Shown one piece after another: positions 10,225 to 19,574 of a stretch of DNA of 64,000 nucleotides (position 1 is the first letter of the stretch; each line of letters opens with the position of its first letter). This DNA is from Gemmatimonadaceae bacterium (GTDB taxonomy: Bacteria > Gemmatimonadota > Gemmatimonadetes > Gemmatimonadales > Gemmatimonadaceae), in assembly GCA_035606695.1 (NCBI GenBank), contig DATNEW010000020.1, forward strand, positions 1 to 64,000, written 5' to 3'. The translations under genes and the position numbers were made by a program. The notes beneath the pieces are model-generated. The model saw only the letters and a list, made by a program, of their open reading frames with translations. It was not told the DNA's origin and made no database searches.

Positions 10225-13059
10225 ATGCGCGTTAAAGTTCTATCGCTGGCAGCGGTCGTCACGCTCCAGGCGACCCCGCTGCTCGCCCAGCAGCAAGCCG
10301 GCAAGTCGGCTCCCGCGTATGACAATACGCTCACGATCGATCCCAAGACTCGCGCGGGAGTGTTGCCGAACGGCATGCACTACTTCATCCGCGCCAACTC
10401 GTATCCGGCGAAGCGGGCTGAGCTGCGGCTGGCGGTGAATGCCGGCTCGATCGTCGAGGACGACGATCAGCGCGGCATGGCGCACGTGATCGAACACATG
10501 GGCTTCAACGGAACGACGCACTTCAAGAAGAATGAGCTGGTGAACTATCTGCAGTCGATCGGCGTTCGCTTCGGCGCCGATTTGAACGCGTATACCAGCT
10601 TCGACGAAACGGTGTACATGCTGCAGGTGCCCACCGACACGATGCGCATTCTCGAACAAGGCGTGACCGTGCTCGAGGACTGGGCGCACGGGCAACTGTT
10701 CGACTCGACCGAGGTCGCCAACGAGCGCGGCGTCGTCGTCGAAGAATGGCGGCTCGGCAAGGGAGCGTTCGACCGCATGCGCCAGCAGTTCTGGCCCGTG
10801 CTGTTCCGTGGGTCGCGCTACGCGGATCGCTGGGTCGTCGGGACGCAGGAAAGCATCATGTCGTCGACGCCGGCGCTGCTGCGCCGCTTCTACAACGACT
10901 GGTATCGTCCGGATCAGCAGGCGGTGATCGCCGTCGGCGACTTCGATCCCGCGCAGATGGAAGCGCTGATCAAGAAGCATTTCAGCGATATTCCGGCGGC
11001 GAAGAATCCGCGCACGCGACCCAGCTTCGACGTCCCCGCGAACAAGGAGCCCCTCGTCACGATCGCGACCGACAAGGAAGCGACGAATACGAGCGTCGAG
11101 CTCATCTTCAAGTTGTCGAAGCAGGAAACGAGAACCGTCGGCGACTACCGCCGCATGTTGATGAGCCGCCTCTTCTCGTCGATGCTGAATTCGCGCTTTA
11201 GCGAACTGTCACAGAAGCCCGACGCGCCGTTCGCGCAGGCATTCGGCGGCGAAGGGTCGTTCGTCCGCGGGCTCGACGTGTTCGACCTGAACGCGCTCAC
11301 GAAGAACAATGACATCCTCAAGGCCGCCGATGCGCTCGTGACGGAAACACGCCGCGTCGACCAGTACGGCTTCTTGAAGTCGGAGCTCGACCGCGCCAAG
11401 CAGAACATGCTGCGCAACTACGAGCGTGCGTACTCCGAGCGAGACAAGACGCAGTCGGCGCAGATCGTCAGCGAGTACGTCTCCTACTTCCTGGAGCAGG
11501 AGCCGGTGCCGGGCATCGAGGCGGAATACGCCATGGTGCAGCAGCTGCTCCCGACGATCAGCCTGCAGGACGTGAACGGGCTGGCCAGCAAGTGGATCAC
11601 CGACGAAAACCGCGTCGTGATCGCCGAGGCACCGCAAAAGGACGGTATCAAGGTGCCGACGCAGGCGGAGCTGTTGGCGGTGATCGAGCGCGCCAGCAAG
11701 ACGCCGATCGTCGCGTATACCGAGAACGTCTCAAGCGCCCCACTCGTCGCGAAGCTGCCGGCGCCGGGCAAGATCGTCTCGACGAAACTCGACAAGGACG
11801 TGGGCATCACCGAGTGGACGCTGTCGAACGGCGCCCGCGTCCTCATCAAGCCGACCGATTTCAAGGCGGATGAAATCCGCTTCACGGCGTACAGCCCCGG
11901 CGGCTCGTCGCTGGTGCCGGACGCCGACCTCATGTCGGCAAGCATGGCGTCGCAGCTCATGTTCGCGAGCGGCGTCGGCTCGTTCAGCCGCGTCGATCTG
12001 CAGAAGAAGCTCGCGGGAAAATCCGTCTCCCTGCAGCCCATGATCGCCGGTGCGACGGAAGGCTTCAACGGCACCGCGTCGCCGAAGGATCTGGAAACGC
12101 TCATGCAGCTCGCGTATCTCCAGTTCACGGCGCCGCGCCTGGACACCGCCGCGACCACGGCGATGCTCAATCAGCTCAGCGCGATCTTCGCGAACCGCAG
12201 CGCCAGCCCGGAAGTGGCGTTCTCAGACACCTTCCAGGTGACGATGCAGAACAACCATCCGCGCGCCAAGCTGCTCAACGCGCAGACGCTTGCCGAAGTG
12301 AATCCCCAGCGCGCCTACTCGATCTTCCGCGACCGGTTCGCCGACGCCAGCGGTTTCACGTTCCTCTTCGTCGGCAACGTGGACACCACGGCGCTCAAGC
12401 CGCTCGTCACGCAATACCTGGCGACGTTGCCCAGCACGAACCGCAAGGAAACGTGGAAGGACGTGGGCATTCGGCCGCCGACGGGCGTCGTCGAGAAAAC
12501 CGTGCGCAAAGGCACCGAGCCCAAGTCGCTCACGTACGTGGCGTTCACGGGTCCGATCCAATTCACCGACAAGGAGCGCTTCGATCTGCAGGCGCTCACC
12601 GACGTCGTGCGCATGAAGCTCATCGAGGTGCTGCGCGAGCAGATGAGCGGCACCTACTCGCCGAACATCGTGTCGTCGAGCAACAAGGTGCCGGTGCCGC
12701 AGTACAACATTGTCGCCATGTTCAGCTCGTCGCCTGAAAACGTCGAGCCGCTCACCAAAGCGCTGTTCACCGTCGTCGATTCGATCCAGAAGCACGGACC
12801 GTCGCAGACGGACGTCGACAAGGTGAAGGAGCAAATGATCCGCGCGCACGAGGTCGAGCTCAAGCAGAACGCCTACTGGGTGTCGTCGATCTCGGCCCGC
12901 GATCAGAACGGTGAAGACGTGGCCAAGGCGCTCGCGACGTATGAGGCCAATATCAAGAACCTCACCGCGGCCGACATTCAGCGCGCGGCGGCGACGTTCT
13001 TCAACATGAAAAACTACGTTCGCGTGGTGCTGGTGCCGGAGACCAAACCGACGCCGTAA
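10225..13059 (+). CDS. M16 family zinc metallopeptidase (pitrilysin-like), copy 2
   Basis: A 944-residue paralog of the preceding gene, with long identical blocks such as LQSIGVRFGADLNA and LSNGARVL. The ATG at 10225 gives a signal peptide ending LLAQQ. The zinc motif HVIEH is at residues 87-91 and the third ligand Glu is about residue 167 (NERG). The C-terminal half is the non-catalytic M16 domain. Both copies keep the complete metal site, so neither is a degenerate partner of the alpha/beta-MPP kind. Probable role: periplasmic peptide degradation alongside the M24 aminopeptidase downstream. A strong intrinsic terminator at 13082-13120 ends the transcript. Confidence 0.92.
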   Translation: MRVKVLSLAAVVTLQATPLLAQQQAGKSAPAYDNTLTIDPKTRAGVLPNGMHYFIRANSYPAKRAELRLAVNAGSIVEDDDQRGMAHVIEHMGFNGTTHFKKNELVNYLQSIGVRFGADLNAYTSFDETVYMLQVPTDTMRILEQGVTVLEDWAHGQLFDSTEVANERGVVVEEWRLGKGAFDRMRQQFWPVLFRGSRYADRWVVGTQESIMSSTPALLRRFYNDWYRPDQQAVIAVGDFDPAQMEALIKKHFSDIPAAKNPRTRPSFDVPANKEPLVTIATDKEATNTSVELIFKLSKQETRTVGDYRRMLMSRLFSSMLNSRFSELSQKPDAPFAQAFGGEGSFVRGLDVFDLNALTKNNDILKAADALVTETRRVDQYGFLKSELDRAKQNMLRNYERAYSERDKTQSAQIVSEYVSYFLEQEPVPGIEAEYAMVQQLLPTISLQDVNGLASKWITDENRVVIAEAPQKDGIKVPTQAELLAVIERASKTPIVAYTENVSSAPLVAKLPAPGKIVSTKLDKDVGITEWTLSNGARVLIKPTDFKADEIRFTAYSPGGSSLVPDADLMSASMASQLMFASGVGSFSRVDLQKKLAGKSVSLQPMIAGATEGFNGTASPKDLETLMQLAYLQFTAPRLDTAATTAMLNQLSAIFANRSASPEVAFSDTFQVTMQNNHPRAKLLNAQTLAEVNPQRAYSIFRDRFADASGFTFLFVGNVDTTALKPLVTQYLATLPSTNRKETWKDVGIRPPTGVVEKTVRKGTEPKSLTYVAFTGPIQFTDKERFDLQALTDVVRMKLIEVLREQMSGTYSPNIVSSSNKVPVPQYNIVAMFSSSPENVEPLTKALFTVVDSIQKHGPSQTDVDKVKEQMIRAHEVELKQNAYWVSSISARDQNGEDVAKALATYEANIKNLTAADIQRAAATFFNMKNYVRVVLVPETKPTP

Positions 13060-13081
13060 CGTGTCGCGGTGGAACGTATCC

Positions 13082-13120
13082 GAGGGCGCGGAGCATTGCT
13101 CCGCGCCCTCTTTGCTTTTT
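13082..13120 (+). terminator. Rho-independent terminator after M16 copy 2
   Basis: A 14-base arm at 13082-13095 pairs with 13097-13110 (tip around CATTG), followed by the T-rich stretch TTTGCTTTTT. It is placed 22 bases after the stop codon. Confidence 0.85.
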
Positions 13121-13179
13121 GCTCAACGACGATTCAGAATTGGCGAGACCCCTCGCGACGCAAAACCGGGACTTCCCAG

Positions 13180-14628
13180 ATGACGATGCAACGGTTCGTT
13201 GTTCTTCTTTCATTCGCGGCGTCAGCTGTTGCCGCTCAAGTTCCGGAAAGCGAGTTCGCCGCGCGCCGCGATTCGCTCGCCAAACGCGTCGATAGCGGAG
13301 TCGTCGTCGCCTTCGGCGGACGAACGCCGGTCAACGATTTCGGCACGTTCTTCCAGTTGCCGGCGTTTCACTACCTCACGAATTACGACGATCCCGACGC
13401 CGCGCTCGTCATGGTCGTGCGTCGTGGGAAACCGTCGTCGACGCTGTTCATCACACCGGCCGATCCGCGGCGCGCGTTCTATTATGGCTGGCGGCCCGAC
13501 TCCGCCACGGTCCGCCGCACGCACAACGTCGGCGCCCGATCGTTCACGGTACTGCAAGGCTACGCCGATTCACTCGCCGCCGCCGGCTATCCGTTCTACA
13601 CGCTCGACGATTTCGAGGACGCCGACTTCGCCGTTCCCGACTCGTTGACGCGCGGCAAGATCTTCATGCGGTATCTCGTCGCGCGGCACGCGGGACTTTC
13701 GGTGAAGAACGCGCATCCGTACGTCGATCAGATGCGCGCGAAGAAGAGCGCCGCCGAGATCGCACTGCTCAAGCGCGCTGCCGAGATCAGCAGCGAGGGG
13801 CATCGCGCGGCGATGACCGCGCCGGTGCCGCAGCACGAGTACGAATTGCAAGCCGTGCTCGAGTACACGTTCCTCAAGCTCGGCGCAACGCGGCCGGCAT
13901 ATGGCTCGATCGTCGGTTCAGGCGTGAACGGAACGCAACTGCACTACATGAAGGATCGCGCGCCGACGAAGCCTGGTGATCTGGTCGTGATCGACGCCGC
14001 GGCTGAGTACGAAGGTTACGCGGCGGACATCACGCGCACGCTGCCGATCAGTGGAACCTTCACGCCCGAGCAGCGCGCCATTTACCAGATCGTGCGCGAC
14101 GCGCAGGCCGCGGCCGAGCGCAACTCGAAGCCCGGGAAACTGGCGTCGGCCGCCCAGGATTCATCGGTCGCCGTACGCGCGCGCGGCCTCGCGGCACTCG
14201 GTCTCATCGAGAGCGTCGACGCCACGTACGATCCGCCGTACACCGCGAACTGCACGACGCAGCCGCAGTCGTGCAAGCAATCGAACTTCTGGATGATCCA
14301 CGGCATCAGTCACGGGCTTGGACTGGCCGTGCACGATCCCGCGCAATTCTATTTCGGCGATCGTGTGTACGAACCAGGCGACGTCTTCACGATCGAGCCC
14401 GGCATCTACGTCAGCTCGCGCATGCTCGAGGCTCTGCCGGATACGCCGAAGAATCGCGCGTTCATCGCCAAGGTGCGTCCGATGGTCGCCAAGTATGAAA
14501 ACACCGGCGTCCGCATCGAAGACGACTACGTCATCACGCCAACGGGTCTCGAGCGCATCACCAACGCACCACGCGAGATCGCCGAGATCGAAGCGTTGAT
14601 GAAAAAACGCGCGCGCACGATTCCTTAA
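13180..14628 (+). CDS. M24 family Xaa-Pro aminopeptidase, secreted
   Basis: A 482-residue metallo-aminopeptidase of the AMP/prolidase type, removing N-terminal residues ahead of proline. The start at 13180 gives a signal peptide ending AVAAQ. The N-terminal creatinase-like domain covers about residues 20-170 and the pita-bread domain follows. All five metal ligands are visible: Asp272 (VIDAAAE), Asp283 (ADITRT), His378 (ISHGLG), Glu406 (IEPGIY) and Glu447 (RIEDDY). It follows the M16 pair but lies beyond their terminator, so it is probably transcribed separately. Its stop overlaps that of the convergent GH20 gene in a shared TTAA at 14625-14628. Confidence 0.92.
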   Translation: MTMQRFVVLLSFAASAVAAQVPESEFAARRDSLAKRVDSGVVVAFGGRTPVNDFGTFFQLPAFHYLTNYDDPDAALVMVVRRGKPSSTLFITPADPRRAFYYGWRPDSATVRRTHNVGARSFTVLQGYADSLAAAGYPFYTLDDFEDADFAVPDSLTRGKIFMRYLVARHAGLSVKNAHPYVDQMRAKKSAAEIALLKRAAEISSEGHRAAMTAPVPQHEYELQAVLEYTFLKLGATRPAYGSIVGSGVNGTQLHYMKDRAPTKPGDLVVIDAAAEYEGYAADITRTLPISGTFTPEQRAIYQIVRDAQAAAERNSKPGKLASAAQDSSVAVRARGLAALGLIESVDATYDPPYTANCTTQPQSCKQSNFWMIHGISHGLGLAVHDPAQFYFGDRVYEPGDVFTIEPGIYVSSRMLEALPDTPKNRAFIAKVRPMVAKYENTGVRIEDDYVITPTGLERITNAPREIAEIEALMKKRARTIP

Positions 14629-16265
14629 GGGTACGGCCGGTAGTTCACGTCAAGAATCTCGAGGCGAGCGAGATGCGCCGGCAGTCGCGCGTGAAAACTG
14701 TCGAGATCGCGCCGCGCCACGGGAGTCCACAACGCTTCGGCGAGCGCGCACGCGCGCGGGAATGCCATGTACTCCGCGTTCTTCGGCCCCTGGATGTATT
14801 CCGTCCACACCTGACCCTGCGCACCAAGGACGTGTGATGCCTGCTCGGGCGTGAGTCCCACGGGAAGCGGCTCGTACGCATAGACGGAGTCGAGCGGCAG
14901 AAATCCGCCGATGGCGAGCGGCTCGGAATCCGGGCGCGCCTGATAGTGATCGAAGTACGTGTATTGCCCGGGCGCCATCACGACGTCGTGGCCTTGCTGC
15001 GCGGCGGCGATGCCGCCGGCGGTACCACGCCAGGACATGACGACGGCGTTGGGTGCCAAACCACCCTCCAGAATCTCATCCCATCCGATCATGCGGCGGC
15101 CGTGCGCGGCCAGGAAGGTATCCATCTGCCGAATGAACCAGCTCTGGAGCTCATTCTCGTTCTTTAAGTCTAATTCTTTGATGCGTGCCTGAGCGCGCGG
15201 GCTGGATTTCCACTGATCCTTCGATGCCTCGTCGCCACCGACATGGATGTACGCCCCGGGAAACAGCGCCATCACCTCGGCCAGCACGTCCTGCATGAAC
15301 CGAATGGTGCTGTCCGATGGATTCAGGATGTCGTGGCTCACGCCCCACATCGTCCACGGCCGAACGGCGCCGCCGCTGTTGCCGAGCATGGGGTACGCGG
15401 CAATCGCCGCCTGCGAGTGGCCCGGCATCTCGATCTCGGGCACGATCGTGACGAATCGCTCGGCAGCATAGGCGACGATCTCGCGAACGTCATTCTGCGT
15501 GTAATAGCCCCCGTAACGACGATGATCGAACATCGCGTTCGTCGTGTCGGAGGGTTGATGCCCGGCGATCGTGCTGTCGCGCCACGCCCCTACGCTCGTG
15601 AGTAGCGGATACTTCTTGATCTCGATGCGCCAACCCTGATCATCGGTGAGATGCCAGTGGAAGCGGTTCATCTTATGAAGCGCCAGGAGGTCGATGTACT
15701 TCTTCACGAACTCCTTTGGCATGAAGTGCCGCGCCACGTCGAGATGCATTCCACGCCAGGCGAAGCGTGGGCGATCGGCGATCGACACTGCTGGTATCGT
15801 CCACGGGACGCCCGCGACCGGCGCCGAGCGGTAGATATCGGCGGGGAGCAGCTGCCGGAGTGTTTGCGTGGCGTAGAATGCTCCGGCGGCCGTCGGCGCA
15901 TCGATGCGGACGAGGCCCGGACGGACATCGAGTCGATACCCCTCCGCTCCAAGCGTGGTGTCCCGGCGCGCCGTTCGCGCGAAGACGATGCGCTCGCCCG
16001 ACGCCGCGGTGCCGACGCGAACCCGAAGCACGAGCCCGCTGGCCGTCTCGACGGTGCGAGCGAAATGCTCGGCGACCGCGGAGTCGCCGCGGTCGGTCCA
16101 AATTGTCGTGTGGGCGGAGAGGGTGAATGCGCCGGAGTGCCGCGTCAGCGAAACGGGCCGCGGAATGATGGCGGTGCCCGCATCGCCGGCCTGTGCACGG
16201 GCCGAGGACGCGATAGCGCCGATCAGCAACCCGGCGCAGAAAAATGCCCGAACGCGATCTCGCAT
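14625..16265 (-). CDS. GH20 beta-N-acetylhexosaminidase, secreted
   Basis: A 546-residue glycoside hydrolase removing terminal beta-linked GlcNAc/GalNAc from chitin oligomers or peptidoglycan-derived sugars. The signal peptide ends ASSARAQ. An N-terminal GH20b-like domain precedes the catalytic barrel. The catalytic pair is in HVGGDE (Asp345-Glu346), the hallmark of substrate-assisted catalysis in GH20. Other family blocks are present: FHWHLTDDQGWR, IVPEIEMPGHS and MIGWDEIL. The start lies about 80 bases from the divergent sugar isomerase gene, so the two transcripts share a short control region. Confidence 0.93.
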   Translation of the reverse strand: MRDRVRAFFCAGLLIGAIASSARAQAGDAGTAIIPRPVSLTRHSGAFTLSAHTTIWTDRGDSAVAEHFARTVETASGLVLRVRVGTAASGERIVFARTARRDTTLGAEGYRLDVRPGLVRIDAPTAAGAFYATQTLRQLLPADIYRSAPVAGVPWTIPAVSIADRPRFAWRGMHLDVARHFMPKEFVKKYIDLLALHKMNRFHWHLTDDQGWRIEIKKYPLLTSVGAWRDSTIAGHQPSDTTNAMFDHRRYGGYYTQNDVREIVAYAAERFVTIVPEIEMPGHSQAAIAAYPMLGNSGGAVRPWTMWGVSHDILNPSDSTIRFMQDVLAEVMALFPGAYIHVGGDEASKDQWKSSPRAQARIKELDLKNENELQSWFIRQMDTFLAAHGRRMIGWDEILEGGLAPNAVVMSWRGTAGGIAAAQQGHDVVMAPGQYTYFDHYQARPDSEPLAIGGFLPLDSVYAYEPLPVGLTPEQASHVLGAQGQVWTEYIQGPKNAEYMAFPRACALAEALWTPVARRDLDSFHARLPAHLARLEILDVNYRPYP

Positions 16266-16348
16266 GAGGCGAGAAGCTAATGCGCCGGCCGTCGATTGCC
16301 GAAGGCCCCGCCGCGCGTCATGTTACTCGCGTCTCAACCGGCTGATCG

Positions 16349-17203
16349 ATGGCTCACGACCGACGAACGTTTCTTCGCACACTTGGCGCGGCCGCGGCGG
16401 CGCTGGCAACGACGGGCGGCCCAGAATCGCTCCTGGCGAGCGTCGTGCCGACCGAAAAGCTTGGCCGGATCGGCATTCAGTTATATACCGTCCGCCGTCA
16501 GGCGAGCGCTGATCTCGCCGGTGTGCTCGAGGCCATAGCCAAGATTGGTTACAAGGAAGTTGAATTCGCGGATAGCTACAGGCACACCGCGGCGGAAGCG
16601 CGCGACATGCTGCGGCAGAACGGCCTCACCGCGCCGTCGACGCATGTCACCGTCGAAGCGATTCAATCGCAACCCGAGAAAACCTTTGGCGATGCGCACA
16701 CACTCGGCGTCGAGTGGCTGACGCTGCGATCGCTGCCGCGCGGCAATCATGTCACCGTCGATGATTGGAAGCACGTCGCGGTGCAGTTCAACGACACGGC
16801 GACGAAAGCCAAAGCGGCCGGCTTTCGGCTGGCGTTTCACAATCATACGGACGTCATCGCGAAGGCGGGCGATGTGGTGCCGATCGACATCCTGATGCAG
16901 GAGACCGATCCGGCGCTCGTCTCGTACGAGTTGGACTGCTATTGGGCGGTCAGCGGCGGGGGCGATCCTGTCACGCTCCTCGGTCGCTATCCCGGGCGTT
17001 TCCGGATGCTCCACCTCAAGGATGGCGCGCCGCCGTTTACCGACGCGTCGCAAACCGACGTCGGCAGGGGCACGATCGAATTCGCGCCGATCCTCGCGCA
17101 TGCGAAAGGAATCGAGCATTACTTCGTGGAGTCGGACAGCGCGGCCGATCCGCCGGCGTTCGCCCGGCACAGCTATGACTATCTCAGAAATATAGAATTC
17201 TAA
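16349..17203 (+). CDS. Tat-exported sugar phosphate isomerase/epimerase-like TIM barrel
   Basis: A 284-residue protein of the xylose isomerase-like (AP_endonuc_2) fold. The N terminus carries a twin-arginine signal (DRRTFLRT followed by an Ala-rich hydrophobic stretch), so it probably acts outside the cytoplasm. Barrel blocks include GIQLYTVR, EVEFADSY, FHNHTD, ELDCYWA and HLKDG, the last typical of metal-binding sugar epimerases and of recently recognised keto-glycoside-processing relatives. It opens the seven-gene operon; its stop overlaps the GMC start as TAATG at 17201-17205. The exact reaction cannot be read from sequence; an action on keto-sugars or keto-glycosides is inferred from its neighbours. 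Confidence 0.82.
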   Translation: MAHDRRTFLRTLGAAAAALATTGGPESLLASVVPTEKLGRIGIQLYTVRRQASADLAGVLEAIAKIGYKEVEFADSYRHTAAEARDMLRQNGLTAPSTHVTVEAIQSQPEKTFGDAHTLGVEWLTLRSLPRGNHVTVDDWKHVAVQFNDTATKAKAAGFRLAFHNHTDVIAKAGDVVPIDILMQETDPALVSYELDCYWAVSGGGDPVTLLGRYPGRFRMLHLKDGAPPFTDASQTDVGRGTIEFAPILAHAKGIEHYFVESDSAADPPAFARHSYDYLRNIEF

Positions 17204-18885
17204 TGCAACAGCGACCGATCTACGACGTGGCGATCATCGGCTCGGGCGCGGGCGGCGGCATGGCCGCCTACGTGCTCACCAAGGCGGGCGCGCGCGTCGT
17301 CATGCTCGAGGCCGGCCACAAATGGTTCGCCTCGAAAGACAGTGCGATGATGGTCCCGAGTTACGCGACCCCGCACCGTGGCGCGGCGATCCACGGCCGC
17401 CCCTTCGGCGAGTTCGACGCGTGCGACGGCGGTTGGGAGATCGACGGCGAGCCGTATACCCGCGCCCCCGGCACGCAGTTCAGCTGGTGGCGTGCCCGCA
17501 TGCTCGGCGGCCGCACCAATCACTGGGGGCGCATCTCGCTTCGCTTCGGGCCCGACGATTTTCGCGGCAAGAGCGTCGACGGACTCGGCGACGACTGGCC
17601 GATCGCCTACGAGGACGTCAAGCCGTACTACGACAACGTCGACCGCCTGATCGGCCTCTACGGATCGAACGAAGGGCTGCGCAACCATCCGGACGGCATC
17701 TTCATGCCGCCGCCGAAACCGCGGTGCCACGAGCTGCTCGTGAAAAAGGCGGCGGACAGTCTGAACGTCACGTGCATTCCCGCGCGGCTTTCGATCATCA
17801 CGAAGCCGCTGCCCGGCCGCCAGGCCTGTCACTACTGCGGGCAGTGCAATCGCGGGTGTCAGTCGAAGTCGAATTTCTCGAGCCCCGACGTGCTGATCGC
17901 GCCGGCGCTCGCGACGGGCAAATTGGAATTGATCACGAACGCGATGGCTCGCGAAGTCACGCTCGGCAACGACGGACTCGCGAACGGCGTGTCGTACATC
18001 GACAAGAACTCGGGGATGGACGAGCACGTACGCGCGCGCGTCGTCGTGCTCGCGGCCAGCGCCATGGAAACGGCGCGCTTGTTATTGAACTCTAAATCAT
18101 CGGCGTTTCCAAACGGACTGGCGAACTCGAGTGGCATCGTCGGCAAGTATCTCACCGATACGACGGGCGCGAGCGTGTCGGGACACATTCCCGCGATGCT
18201 CGACCACGTGCCGCACAATCACGACGGCGTGGGCGGCATGCACGTCTACATGCCCTGGTGGCTGGACAACAAGAAGCTCGATTTCCCGCGCGGCTACCAC
18301 ATCGAAGTGTGGGGCGGCCCCGGTCAGCCGAGCTCCGGGTTCGGCGGCGGCATTCAGCGAATGAACGGCGGCGGCTACGGCAAGCAGCTCAAGGCCGACT
18401 ATCGCAAGTATTACGGCGCGTCGGTCGGCTTCGACGGACGCGGCGAGATGATTCCGAACGAGGACTCGTACTGCGAGCTCGATCCCACGACCGTTGACCG
18501 TTTCGGCATTCCCGTGCTGCGCTTCCACTGGAAGTTCAGCGAACACGAATACAATCAGGCGAAGCACATGCAGGAAACCTTCCGCGCGCTGATCGTCGCG
18601 ATGGGCGGTACGCCGAACGGTTCCATGCCGACGCGCGAGCAAGGCTACGGCCTCGCGGCGGGCGGCACGATCATTCACGAGCTCGGCGGCGCACGCATGG
18701 GTAGTGATCCGACACGATCGGTCGTCAACGGGAATTGCCAGGCGCACGACGTGAAAAACCTGTTCGTCGCGGACGGCAGCCCGTTCGTGTCGCAGGCGGA
18801 CAAGAATCCCACGTGGACGATTCTCGCGCTGTCCTGGCGCACGAGCGAGTTCATCGCGCAGCAGCGCAAGGCGGGGGCGTTATGA
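17203..18885 (+). CDS. GMC family FAD oxidoreductase (glucoside 3-dehydrogenase / gluconate 2-dehydrogenase type)
   Basis: A 560-residue flavoprotein. The N-terminal Rossmann motif IIGSGAGGG binds FAD. A cysteine cluster CHYCGQCNRGC (from about residue 209) is typical of the gluconate/glucoside dehydrogenase branch. The C terminus has the GMC segment GGARMGSDP and NLFVADGS. It has no signal peptide, but the next gene encodes a Tat-tagged subunit-3 partner, and in known three-subunit dehydrogenases the catalytic subunit is exported as a passenger. Likely reaction: oxidation of a sugar hydroxyl, with electrons passed to a cytochrome not encoded here. The start overlaps the isomerase stop (TAATG) and the stop overlaps the next start (ATGA), pointing to translational coupling. 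Confidence 0.9.
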   Translation: MQQRPIYDVAIIGSGAGGGMAAYVLTKAGARVVMLEAGHKWFASKDSAMMVPSYATPHRGAAIHGRPFGEFDACDGGWEIDGEPYTRAPGTQFSWWRARMLGGRTNHWGRISLRFGPDDFRGKSVDGLGDDWPIAYEDVKPYYDNVDRLIGLYGSNEGLRNHPDGIFMPPPKPRCHELLVKKAADSLNVTCIPARLSIITKPLPGRQACHYCGQCNRGCQSKSNFSSPDVLIAPALATGKLELITNAMAREVTLGNDGLANGVSYIDKNSGMDEHVRARVVVLAASAMETARLLLNSKSSAFPNGLANSSGIVGKYLTDTTGASVSGHIPAMLDHVPHNHDGVGGMHVYMPWWLDNKKLDFPRGYHIEVWGGPGQPSSGFGGGIQRMNGGGYGKQLKADYRKYYGASVGFDGRGEMIPNEDSYCELDPTTVDRFGIPVLRFHWKFSEHEYNQAKHMQETFRALIVAMGGTPNGSMPTREQGYGLAAGGTIIHELGGARMGSDPTRSVVNGNCQAHDVKNLFVADGSPFVSQADKNPTWTILALSWRTSEFIAQQRKAGAL

Positions 18886-19574
18886 GTGATCGGCGATCGG
18901 CGATGGGCGATGGGCGTGACGACAAACCGATTTCACGGCGTCGCGTGCTCGCCATTCTTGGGACAGTCCCGGTCGCAGCAGCCGTGGGACAAGTTCCGCA
19001 AACACAAACCCCCGTCAATCCGCCGGCGACGTCGCACAATCCGGCGACGACGGCCGTCGTGGGGGCGCCCCGCGCGCCGCGATTCTTCACCGAACACGAA
19101 TGGAAGACGTTGCGCGTGCTCGTCGACTACATCATCCCGCGTGATGAACGGTCCGGCAGCGCGACCGACGCCAAAGTCCCCGAGTACATCGATTTCCTGC
19201 TCTCCGAAAAAGACGCGAACGTCAACGAGCAGGTGCAAATGCACGGCGGCTTGGCGTGGATCGACACCGAATCGATCAAGCGCTTCGGCAAGACGTTCAT
19301 CCAGGCGAACGACGGCCAGCGCCGACAGATACTGGACGACATCGCCTATCCCCAGAAAGCGACGCCCGCCATGCGCTACGGTGTGGCGTTCTTCAACCAC
19401 CTTCGCGATCGCACGGCGTCAGGCTTCTTTTCCAGCTCGATGGGCTGGCAGGACGTCAAGTACATCGGGAATGTGTTCAATCCTCACTACGATGGATGTC
19501 CGCCGGCCGCGCTCGAAAAGCTCGGCGTGAGCTATGACCTCATGCAGACGCGCGTTAGTCCACAGGAGAAATGA
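18882..19574 (+). CDS. Gluconate 2-dehydrogenase subunit 3-like protein, Tat signal
   Basis: A 230-residue small subunit (PF13618 type) that chaperones and exports the GMC catalytic subunit. The start at 18882 overlaps the GMC stop as ATGA. The Tat motif SRRRVL is followed by a hydrophobic stretch ending at AAAVGQ. The family core follows: FFTEHEWKTLRVLVDYIIP, EYIDFLL, and the C-terminal MGWQDVKYIGN. Oddly, codons about 3-12 (RRSAMGDGR region) are made of four heptamer repeat units at 18888-18915, ahead of the Tat motif, so part of the N terminus comes from a repeat array. The stop overlaps the next start, again as ATGA. Confidence 0.88.
   Translation: MSDRRSAMGDGRDDKPISRRRVLAILGTVPVAAAVGQVPQTQTPVNPPATSHNPATTAVVGAPRAPRFFTEHEWKTLRVLVDYIIPRDERSGSATDAKVPEYIDFLLSEKDANVNEQVQMHGGLAWIDTESIKRFGKTFIQANDGQRRQILDDIAYPQKATPAMRYGVAFFNHLRDRTASGFFSSSMGWQDVKYIGNVFNPHYDGCPPAALEKLGVSYDLMQTRVSPQEK
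18888..18915. repeat. Heptamer array inside a coding N terminus
   Basis: Four units, GATCGGC twice and GATGGGC twice, begin 6 bases after the start codon of the subunit-3 gene. They match the GNNGGGC family seen at 1-28, 32425-32530 and 49646-49666. Twenty-eight bases is not a multiple of three, so the array also sets the frame between the start codon and the Tat signal. Confidence 0.75.
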
